Source: Robiginitalea marina (GTDB lineage: Bacteria > Bacteroidota > Bacteroidia > Flavobacteriales > Flavobacteriaceae). From it: 64,000 nt of DNA. The DNA lies in NCBI RefSeq assembly GCF_024006985.1, contig NZ_JAMXIB010000005.1, positions 62,001-126,000 of the forward strand, in the 5' to 3' direction. The notes below the pieces were generated by a model. The model saw nothing but the letters and a program-made list of their open reading frames with translations, ran no database searches and was not told where the DNA came from. Positions 1 to 6,476 of the stretch are shown piece by piece; positions within the stretch are counted from its first letter, which is position 1; each line of letters opens with the position of its first letter. Both the position numbers and the translations under genes were made by a program.

Positions 1-1
1 G

Positions 2-178
2 CCGGAGGGGAGCCCCCTGGGCCGGGTGCGGGGCGCCGATTCCCTCATTGAAATCTACACCGAATCCTACGGGGAACACCCCCTGGTGATCCAGGGCGCG
101 GGGGCCGGGGCCGCGGTTACCGCCAGGGGGGTCTTTGGGGATATCCTCCGCATCGCCGAAAAGGGCGATTTAAACTAA
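2..178 (+). CDS. Homoserine dehydrogenase, C-terminal end (partial)
   Basis: Only the last 58 residues and the TAA stop are in the window. They end in the pattern VIQGAGAGAAVTARGVFGDI, which matches the C-terminal NAD(P)-site closing segment of homoserine dehydrogenases, both stand-alone and the ThrA-type fused form (compare GYGAGNDVTAAGVFADLL in enteric ThrA). The enzyme reduces aspartate semialdehyde to homoserine, the carbon skeleton used by the sulfhydrylase that starts 25 nt downstream. Whether an aspartokinase domain is fused to it cannot be seen, so no symbol is given. Confidence 0.75.
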   Translation, partial: PEGSPLGRVRGADSLIEIYTESYGEHPLVIQGAGAGAAVTARGVFGDILRIAEKGDLN

Positions 179-203
179 TTGCCTAACCTAAAAAAGAAAT
201 AAA

Positions 204-1379
204 GTGGAAAAATATCGCACCGAAACCCAGGCCATACGGACCCAAATCCCGAGGAGCCCTTTCCAGGAGCATTCAGCCCCCCTGTACCTTACCTCAAGTT
301 TTGTCTTCGAGGACGCCGAGGATATGCGGGCCTCCTTCGCCGAAGAGAAGGAGCGCACCCTGTATTCCCGCTACTCCAACCCCAATACCGATGAACTGAT
401 CCGGAAAGTCTGCCTGATGGAGGGGGCCGAACAGGGCTTTGCCTTTGCCTCGGGCATGGCCGCGGTCTTTTCCACCTTTGCGGCCCTGCTCGATAGCGGC
501 GACCATATCGTGGCTTCCCGTTCGGTGTTCGGCTCTACCCATACCCTGTTTACCCAGATTTTGCCCCGCTGGAATATCTCCCATTCCTATTTCCGGTTTG
601 ATGACCTGGAATCCATAGAATCCCTGATCCGCCCCAATACGCGCATCCTCTACGCAGAATCGCCGACCAACCCCGGGGTGGACGTGCTGGACCTGGAGGC
701 CCTTGGGAAGATTGCGAAAAAGCACGGGCTGTTGCTGGTTATAGACAATTGCTTTGCGACCCCCTACCTGCAGCAACCCATCCGGTTCGGGGCCGATGTG
801 GTCATTCATTCGGGGACCAAGCTCATGGACGGGCAGGGGCGCGTACTGGCAGGGCTGGCCGTAGGGCCGGAGGCCCTGATCGACCGGATTTACCGGTTTG
901 CGCGCATCACCGGGCCGGCCCTTTCACCCTTTAACGCATGGGTGCTCTCCAAAAGCCTGGAAACCCTTCCCGTGCGGGTGGACCGCCACTGCGAAAATGC
1001 CCTGGAGGTGGCCCGGTTCCTGGAAAGCCACCCTGCCGTCAACTGGGTAAAATACCCTTTCCTGCCGAGCCACCCGCAGTATGCCCTGGCCAAAAAGCAG
1101 ATGAAGGCCGGGGGATGCGTGGTCGCCTTTGAAGTGCGCGGGGGCGTCGATGGGGGCCGGGCGTTCTTTGACCGCATCGGCTTGCTTTCCCTGTCGGCCA
1201 ACCTGGGCGATACCCGTACCATTGTTACCCACCCGGCCTCTACCACGCATAGCAAGCTGAGCGTCGAAGAGCGGCTGGAAAGCGGCATTACCGATGGCAT
1301 GGTGCGGATCTCCGTGGGCCTTGAGCACCCTGAAGACATTAAGGCAGACCTGGACCAGGCCCTGCGGGCTATTCCCTAG
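204..1379 (+). CDS. metZ: O-succinyl/O-acetylhomoserine sulfhydrylase (MetZ-type, PLP-dependent)
   Basis: A 391-residue Cys/Met-metabolism PLP enzyme of the usual length for trans-sulfuration and direct sulfhydrylation enzymes. The PLP lysine is K206 in SGTKLMDGQGR, and the DGQGR context is typical of the MetZ subgroup. The glycine-rich FASGMAA (about 81-87) and the substrate-binding SNPN segment (58-61) are present. It probably joins sulfide from the nearby sulfate-reduction genes to activated homoserine, giving homocysteine for MetH. The start is GTG at 204, since no in-frame ATG fits the family N terminus. It follows the homoserine dehydrogenase by 25 nt, so the two are probably co-transcribed. 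Cystathionine gamma-synthase activity cannot be excluded from sequence. Confidence 0.88.
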   Translation: MEKYRTETQAIRTQIPRSPFQEHSAPLYLTSSFVFEDAEDMRASFAEEKERTLYSRYSNPNTDELIRKVCLMEGAEQGFAFASGMAAVFSTFAALLDSGDHIVASRSVFGSTHTLFTQILPRWNISHSYFRFDDLESIESLIRPNTRILYAESPTNPGVDVLDLEALGKIAKKHGLLLVIDNCFATPYLQQPIRFGADVVIHSGTKLMDGQGRVLAGLAVGPEALIDRIYRFARITGPALSPFNAWVLSKSLETLPVRVDRHCENALEVARFLESHPAVNWVKYPFLPSHPQYALAKKQMKAGGCVVAFEVRGGVDGGRAFFDRIGLLSLSANLGDTRTIVTHPASTTHSKLSVEERLESGITDGMVRISVGLEHPEDIKADLDQALRAIP

Positions 1380-1408
1380 CGTTTCGCTTATTTCCTTATC
1401 TTCGCTCT

Positions 1409-1816
1409 GTGCTTTCGAGGAAAACAAAATACGGCCTGAAGGCTCTCACCTACCTGGCCAGGACGAAAGACCGCGGGCCGGTGCCCATCGCCGAGATCGC
1501 CCGGGAGGAAAACATTTCCCAGAAATTCCTGGAAAGCATCCTGCTTACCCTCAGGCGGAACGGGTTCCTGGGCTCCCGAAAGGGCAAGGGAGGGGGGTAT
1601 TACCTGATCAAAGAGCCCGTTCAAATCCAGATGGAAACGGTGATGCGGGTGCTTGAAGGGCCCATTGCCATGGTCTCCTGCGTAAGCCTGAATTTCTACG
1701 AACCCTGCGCCGACTGCCCCGACGAGGCCAGCTGCTCGGTCCACAAGCTCATGTTGCAGGTGCGCGACAGCACCCTGGAGGTCTATCGCTCCAATTCCCT
1801 GGCTGACCTTATTTAA
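1409..1816 (+). CDS. Rrf2-family transcriptional regulator, likely of sulfur assimilation
   Basis: A 135-residue Rrf2/IscR/CymR-type protein. The N-terminal winged helix-turn-helix spans about 1-65 and includes the wing GSRKGKGGGYYL. The C-terminal part has four cysteines (C91, C100, C103, C109), which could hold an iron-sulfur cluster or sense redox or sulfur state. IscR uses three Cys in the same region. The start is GTG at 1409, with a TATCTTCG box at 1397-1404 just upstream that could give a nearly leaderless transcript. The gene lies between metZ and the cysHDN operon, so it is the natural candidate to read the inverted repeat at 1890-1910. The role is inferred from position; the ligand is unknown. 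Confidence 0.85.
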   Translation: MLSRKTKYGLKALTYLARTKDRGPVPIAEIAREENISQKFLESILLTLRRNGFLGSRKGKGGGYYLIKEPVQIQMETVMRVLEGPIAMVSCVSLNFYEPCADCPDEASCSVHKLMLQVRDSTLEVYRSNSLADLI

Positions 1817-1878
1817 GCCTTTATTGGAGGCCTCCTAAAAAATAAGACCCTGATTAGGAAGAATCCCAAAAAGAATTT

Positions 1879-1910
1879 TATGTTTGCAAATCCTATTAAA
1901 CCTATAGGAT
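1879..1910 (+). promoter_or_regulatory. Promoter -7 box and inverted-repeat operator before DUF2061-cysHDN
   Basis: TATGTTTG at 1879-1886 is a perfect Bacteroidota -7 element (TAnnTTTG). No TTG sits at ideal spacing upstream. Four nt further on is an inverted repeat with 7-bp perfect arms, ATCCTAT (1890-1896) and ATAGGAT (1904-1910), separated by 7 nt and ending 2 nt before the ATG at 1913. A dimeric regulator bound here would cover the transcription start. The Rrf2 gene just upstream is the obvious candidate. The operator role is inference. Confidence 0.5.
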
Positions 1911-1912
1911 AA

Positions 1913-2179
1913 ATGAATTTTCTTTACAGCTTCCAAAACCCCGGCAAAAAAGGGTCGGTCCATTTTGCGGCAGACCGTGCCTCCGAACGCCCTTACCGCA
2001 GTATTGCTAAGTCGGTCAGCTGGCGGATTGTGGGCACCCTGGATACGATAGCCATCTCCTGGATCATCACCGGGACCCCGGCCGTGGCGCTCTCCATCGG
2101 CATGGTGGAATTGCTTACCAAAATGCTGCTCTATTTTTTCCATGAAAGGGTGTGGAATACCATTCCCTGGGGAAGGTAA
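1913..2179 (+). CDS. DUF2061 small membrane protein
   Basis: An 88-residue protein with the DUF2061 pattern: SIAKSVSWRIVGTLDT, then a hydrophobic segment (about 45-65), IGMVELLTKMLLYFFHERVW and a short basic tail. Two membrane helices are likely. The function of the family is unknown. The gene is first in the set DUF2061-cysH-cysD-cysN, 21 nt from cysH, which links it to sulfate assimilation. It could support sulfate or sulfite handling at the membrane, but nothing in the sequence proves a transport role. Confidence 0.82.
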   Translation: MNFLYSFQNPGKKGSVHFAADRASERPYRSIAKSVSWRIVGTLDTIAISWIITGTPAVALSIGMVELLTKMLLYFFHERVWNTIPWGR

Positions 2180-2200
2180 ATACCAAATTGCAAAAGAACC

Positions 2201-2824
2201 ATGATATTGAAGAAGGAACATTTGGCAGGGCGTAACCGCCAGCTGCGCGGGAAAATCCCGGCTGAAATTATCGCTGCGGTACTGCATGAAGGCAAGAAGG
2301 CCGTGCTCACCACCAATTTCAGGCCTTATGAGGCCGCCATCCTCCACGCGGTAACCAGGGTGCAACCCGATATCCCCGTAATCTGGTGCGATACCGGTTA
2401 CAATACACCCCAGACCTACAGGCACGCCGAAGAACTGACCCACCGGCTCGGCCTGAACCTTTTTTGCTATATCCCCAGGCAAACGGCTGCCTGGCGCCAG
2501 GCCATCCTGGGCATGCCATCTGTGGAGGACCCCCTGCATGCCGAATTCACCCGGCAGGTAAAACTGGAACCTTTTGAGCGGGCCATGAATGAGCATCAGC
2601 CGGAAGTGTGGTTTACCAACCTCAGGAAGGGGCAAACGGCCCACCGCGATTCGCTCGACATCCTGAGTCCGGGCCACGGGGGCGTATTGAAGGCAAGTCC
2701 TTTTTACCATTGGTCCGACGCCGAACTTGACGGGTACCTGCGCCAGCACGGGCTCCCCAATGAATTGCGGTACCATGACCCTACCAAGGCGCTGGAAAAC
2801 CGTGAATGCGGCTTGCACCGGTAA
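2201..2824 (+). CDS. cysH: Phosphoadenylyl-sulfate (PAPS/APS) reductase
   Basis: A 207-residue adenine nucleotide alpha-hydrolase-like reductase. The catalytic cysteine is in the C-terminal ECGLH motif, five residues from the end. The CC...CxxC pattern that binds the 4Fe-4S cluster of bacterial APS reductases is absent: the only other cysteines are in VIWCDTGYN and LFCYIP. By the usual rule this predicts a PAPS-type enzyme working with thioredoxin to release sulfite. However, no APS kinase (cysC) is seen here and CysN is not fused to one, so the true substrate is open. It follows DUF2061 by 21 nt and precedes cysD. Confidence 0.85.
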   Translation: MILKKEHLAGRNRQLRGKIPAEIIAAVLHEGKKAVLTTNFRPYEAAILHAVTRVQPDIPVIWCDTGYNTPQTYRHAEELTHRLGLNLFCYIPRQTAAWRQAILGMPSVEDPLHAEFTRQVKLEPFERAMNEHQPEVWFTNLRKGQTAHRDSLDILSPGHGGVLKASPFYHWSDAELDGYLRQHGLPNELRYHDPTKALENRECGLHR

Positions 2825-2931
2825 CCCCGGCCCTGAAGTTCTTACTCCTGAAAACCACTTAACCATATCGGATGGCAACACCACAAACCCAAACACCATA
2901 CCCCCCGAAGGTCGATCCTCAAAGGATGCCT

Positions 2932-3816
2932 ATGAATCCCCTAGAACACGAGGCGATCTATATCCTGCGCGAAGTCGTGGCCCAGTTCGAGAGGCCAGTC
3001 CTGCTCTTTTCCGGCGGCAAGGATTCCATTACCCTGGTGCGGTTGGCCCAAAAAGCCTTCTACCCGGGGCGTATTCCCTTTCCACTGCTGCATATTGATA
3101 CCGGCCACAATTTCCCGGAGACCCTGGCTTTCAGGGACCGGTTGGCGGAGGAACTGGGGCTGCGGCTCATCGTGCGCCATGTCCAGGACGCCATTGACCA
3201 GGGGAAGGTCGTCGAGGAGACCGGAAAGTACGCCAGCAGGAATGCCCTGCAGACCACAACCCTGCTCGATACCATAGCGGAATTCCGGTTTGATGCCTGT
3301 ATCGGGGGCGCCCGGCGCGACGAGGAGAAGTCCCGGGCCAAGGAACGCATCTTTTCCGTTCGCGATGCCTTCGGGCAATGGGGCCAGCGGAACCAGCGCC
3401 CTGAGCTCTTCGACCTGCTGAACGGGGAAATCGAACACGGGCAGAATGTTCGTGTGTTCCCGATCAGCAACTGGACGGAACTGGAGGTATGGAAGTATAT
3501 CCGGCAGGAGAAAATCGCCCTGCCATCCCTCTATTTTGCCCACCAGCGCCCGACCTTCGTCAGGGACGGGTTGCTTTGGGCCGCCTCAGACCCCATAGTA
3601 TACAGGAGCCTGGAGGAAGCCGTCGAAAACCGTTGGGTCCGTTTCCGCACTGTGGGCGATATGACCTGCACGGCCGCCGTACTGTCACGCGCGGAAACGC
3701 TCGATGAAGTCATCGCGGAGATCCGGCAATCCCGAATTTCGGAACGCGGGGCCAGGATTGACGACAAGCGGTCCGAAGCGGCTATGGAGCGGCGCAAGGA
3801 GCAGGGATATTTTTAA
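2932..3816 (+). CDS. cysD: Sulfate adenylyltransferase subunit 2
   Basis: The 294-residue small subunit of ATP sulfurylase, which makes APS from sulfate and ATP with CysN supplying GTP hydrolysis. The PP-loop SGGKDS near residue 28 and the family motifs HIDTGHNFPET and GGARRDEEKSRAKER are intact. Three in-frame ATGs are available (2872, 2926, 2932). I chose 2932 because MNPLEHEAIYILREV aligns with the N terminus of other CysD proteins; starting at 2872 adds a 20-residue Pro/Thr-rich tail. It ends 11 nt before cysN. Confidence 0.9.
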   Translation: MNPLEHEAIYILREVVAQFERPVLLFSGGKDSITLVRLAQKAFYPGRIPFPLLHIDTGHNFPETLAFRDRLAEELGLRLIVRHVQDAIDQGKVVEETGKYASRNALQTTTLLDTIAEFRFDACIGGARRDEEKSRAKERIFSVRDAFGQWGQRNQRPELFDLLNGEIEHGQNVRVFPISNWTELEVWKYIRQEKIALPSLYFAHQRPTFVRDGLLWAASDPIVYRSLEEAVENRWVRFRTVGDMTCTAAVLSRAETLDEVIAEIRQSRISERGARIDDKRSEAAMERRKEQGYF

Positions 3817-3827
3817 ACATTACCATC

Positions 3828-5075
3828 ATGAAAGTACTGAAGATAGCCACGGCAGGAAGCGTCGATGACGGGAAAAGCACCCTGATCGGGCGATTGCTCC
3901 ACGATACGGGTTCCCTGGCTGAAGACCAGCTGGAAGCCATTCGCCAGAGCAGCGAAAGGAAGGGGTACGATTACCTCGATTTCTCCCTGGCCACTGATGG
4001 CCTGGTGGCAGAAAGGGAACAGGGCATCACCATAGACGTGGCCCATATTTATTTTTCCACCCAAACCACCAGTTATATCATTGCGGATACCCCCGGGCAC
4101 GTCGAGTATACCCGGAACATGGTCACCGGGGCTTCCACCTCCCAGGCCGCCATCATCCTTATCGATGCGCGCAAGGGGGTGGTGGAGCAGACCTACCGGC
4201 ATTTTTTCATCAATGGCCTGCTGCGGGTCCGGGAAGTGGTTGTGGCCATCAATAAAATGGACCTGGTGGATTTTGACCAGGAAGTTTTCGAAGGCATAAA
4301 GGCCGCCTTTGAGGAGCTTACCCGGAAAAGCCCTTTCCCGGAACAAAGAATCACTTTCCTGCCGATCAGCGCCCTGCAGGGAGATAATGTGGTGCACCCT
4401 TCCGGCCGCCTCCCCTGGTATACCGGACCCACCCTGCTGGAACACCTCGAGTCGCTGGATCCGGCCGGGTTCACGGAAACGGGGCCGGTGCGCTTCCCGG
4501 TGCAGTGGGTCATTCGGCCGAAGACCGCGGATTTCCCCGATTTCAGGGGATATGCGGGTAAAGTATACGGAGGGACGCTGAAAGCAGGGGATGCCGTTAT
4601 GCTCCTCCCATCCGGGAACTGCTCCAAGATCAGGGATATCTTTTTCTTTGATGCGCCTTTGGAAGCGGCAACACCCGGAAGTTCAGTCACCCTTACCCTT
4701 GAAGATGACCTGCAGCTCTCCCGGGGCGATATGATCGTTAAATTGGGGGAAGCGCCCAGGGCTGAAAGGGAGCTTTCTGCCACCCTCTGCTGGATGGACC
4801 ACAAACCCCTTAAGGAAGGGGCCCGGTTTACCCTGCAGCACCACGCCCACAAAGTACTTTCCAGGGTCACGAGCATTGAGTCTAGGCTGTCCACGGATTT
4901 TTCCGGGGGGACATCCGCAGATGGGGGCCTGCACCTCAACGAAGTGGGCGAGGTGCGCCTTGAGCTGGCCCGGGAGGTCTACACGGACCCCTATCGGGAA
5001 CACAGGGAAAACGGTTTTTTTATCCTTATCGATCCTTTGACCCGGCACACCGCCGCGGTTGGGTTTATTTCCTGA
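3828..5075 (+). CDS. cysN: Sulfate adenylyltransferase subunit 1 (GTPase)
   Basis: The 415-residue EF-Tu-like GTPase partner of CysD. G1 is GSVDDGKST (10-18), G3 is DTPGH and G4 is NKMD, followed by two beta-barrel domains. It ends after the barrels with no C-terminal APS kinase domain, so it is not a CysNC fusion. GTP hydrolysis drives APS formation. It lies 11 nt after cysD and is the last gene of the sulfate-activation operon; the next element is the metH promoter and SAM riboswitch. Confidence 0.92.
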   Translation: MKVLKIATAGSVDDGKSTLIGRLLHDTGSLAEDQLEAIRQSSERKGYDYLDFSLATDGLVAEREQGITIDVAHIYFSTQTTSYIIADTPGHVEYTRNMVTGASTSQAAIILIDARKGVVEQTYRHFFINGLLRVREVVVAINKMDLVDFDQEVFEGIKAAFEELTRKSPFPEQRITFLPISALQGDNVVHPSGRLPWYTGPTLLEHLESLDPAGFTETGPVRFPVQWVIRPKTADFPDFRGYAGKVYGGTLKAGDAVMLLPSGNCSKIRDIFFFDAPLEAATPGSSVTLTLEDDLQLSRGDMIVKLGEAPRAERELSATLCWMDHKPLKEGARFTLQHHAHKVLSRVTSIESRLSTDFSGGTSADGGLHLNEVGEVRLELAREVYTDPYREHRENGFFILIDPLTRHTAAVGFIS

Positions 5076-5143
5076 TCCCCGGCATGCCGTTCAAATAGCA
5101 TCGGCCCCCGGATCGCCCCCCCCTGAAAAACTTTCCGGGTTAT

Positions 5144-5174
5144 TTGCGTAAGACCTCGCGGTGCCCTTACTTTG
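5144..5174 (+). promoter_or_regulatory. Promoter of the metH-metF unit
   Basis: TTG at 5144-5146, a 20-nt spacer, then TTACTTTG at 5167-5174, one base from the Bacteroidota -7 consensus TAnnTTTG. Transcription would start near 5181, about 16 nt before the riboswitch aptamer, which is the expected arrangement. Confidence 0.6.
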
Positions 5175-5196
5175 CACCTGTTCATTGCCAATCTGA

Positions 5197-5295
5197 CCTG
5201 TTATTGAGAAAGGTGGAGGGATTAGACCCGGTGAAGCCTTAGCAACCCTTTGCCCGTTCGGGGCGGAGAAGGTGCTACATTCTAACCTTTACAGG
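5197..5295 (+). ncRNA. SAM riboswitch (S-box/SAM-I class) in the metH leader
   Basis: The conserved core is readable: AGGTGGAGGGATT (5211-5223), then GACCCGGTGAAGCC, AGCAACCC (5231-5238), a GC-rich hairpin with an apical loop (5241-5256) and AAGGTGCTACATTCT (5269-5283). CCTGT (5197-5201) can pair with ACAGG (5291-5295) to close P1. A second hairpin, AGGGGT (5293-5298) with ACCCCCT (5316-5322), shares bases with the 3' side of P1, so the two can be alternatives. That hairpin has no U-tract, so control may not be plain termination. The position before metH fits SAM feedback on methionine synthesis. Confidence 0.88.
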
Positions 5296-5432
5296 GGTGG
5301 CCCCATGGGCTGTATACCCCCTGAAGGAAAGATAACGTCGCATTCCGGTATTCCCGGAGCCTCACCCTTTCTTTTCCCGGTCACCCCAAACCTCCGCAAC
5401 AATGGTAGTTGCGGGTGTAAAATTGATACGAC

Positions 5433-6476
5433 ATGCCGAAGATAGAAGACCTGCTCAAACAACGCATCCTGGTGCTCGACGGGGCCATGGGCACCATGCT
5501 GCAGCGCTACCGCTTCACGGAGGAGGATTTCCGGGGCGATCGCTTCAGGGACTGGCCTACACCCCTGCAGGGCAACAATGACCTGTTGTCGCTCACCCAA
5601 CCGCAGGCTATTGCCGAGGTACACCGAAAGTACCTCGAGGCCGGGGCAGACATCCTGGAAACCAACACCTTTTCGGCAACTTCCGTGGCCATGGCCGATT
5701 ACGGCATGGAAGCCCTTGCCCGGGAAATAAACCTGGAATCGGCTCGGATCGCGAAGGAGGTCGCCCTCGAGTTTACCCGGGCCAATCCTGAAAAACCGCG
5801 ATTCGTGGCTGGCAGCATTGGTCCGACCAACAAAACCGCAAGCATGTCGCCGGACGTCAACAACCCGGGGTTCCGGGCGATCACCTTTCAGGCCCTGAAG
5901 GAGGCGTACCGGGAACAGGCCGAAGGTTTGCTGGAAGGGGGGGTGGACCTGCTCCTGGTAGAGACGGTATTTGACACCCTCAATGCCAAAGCGGCCCTCT
6001 TCGCCATCGGGGAAGCCCAGGAGCACCTCGGCACCAAGGTGCCCGTAATGATCAGTGGGACCATCACCGATGCTTCCGGCCGCACCCTTTCCGGCCAGAC
6101 CGCCGAGGCGTTCCTGATTTCCGTTTCCCATGCCCCCCTGCTTTCGATCGGCCTGAATTGCGCCCTGGGGGCAAGCCAGCTTACCCCCTACCTGCAGGTG
6201 CTTTCGGACCGGGCGGAAATCGCCGTGTCGGCCCACCCGAATGCCGGCCTTCCGAATGCCTTCGGGGCGTACGACCAGGGGCCTGAGGAGATGGCATCAC
6301 AGATAAGGGAATACCTGGAAAAGGGCCTGGTGAATATCGTTGGGGGGTGTTGCGGGACCACCCCGGCCCATATTGGTGCCCTCGCGGCACTGGTTAAGGA
6401 ATATAAACCCAGGGAACTTTCACCCCGACCCCAATCGGGGTTAAATTCCCAGGTTCAAATAAAGGTAAAGGAATGA
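5433..6476 (+). CDS. metH: Methionine synthase, homocysteine-binding module (split MetH, part 1)
   Basis: A 347-residue homocysteine S-methyltransferase domain equal to the N-terminal barrel of MetH. The zinc ligands are C243 (GLNCALG) and C306/C307 (GGCCGTTP). DGAMGTMLQ (16-24) and ETNTF are also present. It lacks the folate, B12 and reactivation domains, which are encoded by the next gene. Its stop overlaps that start in an ATGA, so the two are probably translated together as halves of one enzyme. The 5' leader carries the SAM riboswitch. The break falls at a domain boundary with clean overlapping start and stop codons, so this is a natural split, not a frameshift. Confidence 0.93.
   Translation: MPKIEDLLKQRILVLDGAMGTMLQRYRFTEEDFRGDRFRDWPTPLQGNNDLLSLTQPQAIAEVHRKYLEAGADILETNTFSATSVAMADYGMEALAREINLESARIAKEVALEFTRANPEKPRFVAGSIGPTNKTASMSPDVNNPGFRAITFQALKEAYREQAEGLLEGGVDLLLVETVFDTLNAKAALFAIGEAQEHLGTKVPVMISGTITDASGRTLSGQTAEAFLISVSHAPLLSIGLNCALGASQLTPYLQVLSDRAEIAVSAHPNAGLPNAFGAYDQGPEEMASQIREYLEKGLVNIVGGCCGTTPAHIGALAALVKEYKPRELSPRPQSGLNSQVQIKVKE

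Noticed and set aside
1835-2899. 354-codon minus-strand frame across DUF2061 and cysH
   Set aside because: Shadow of two conserved plus-strand genes; no recognisable protein features.
5076-5432. Cobalamin riboswitch in front of B12-dependent metH
   Set aside because: No B12-box-like sequence is present; the conserved bases fit a SAM riboswitch.
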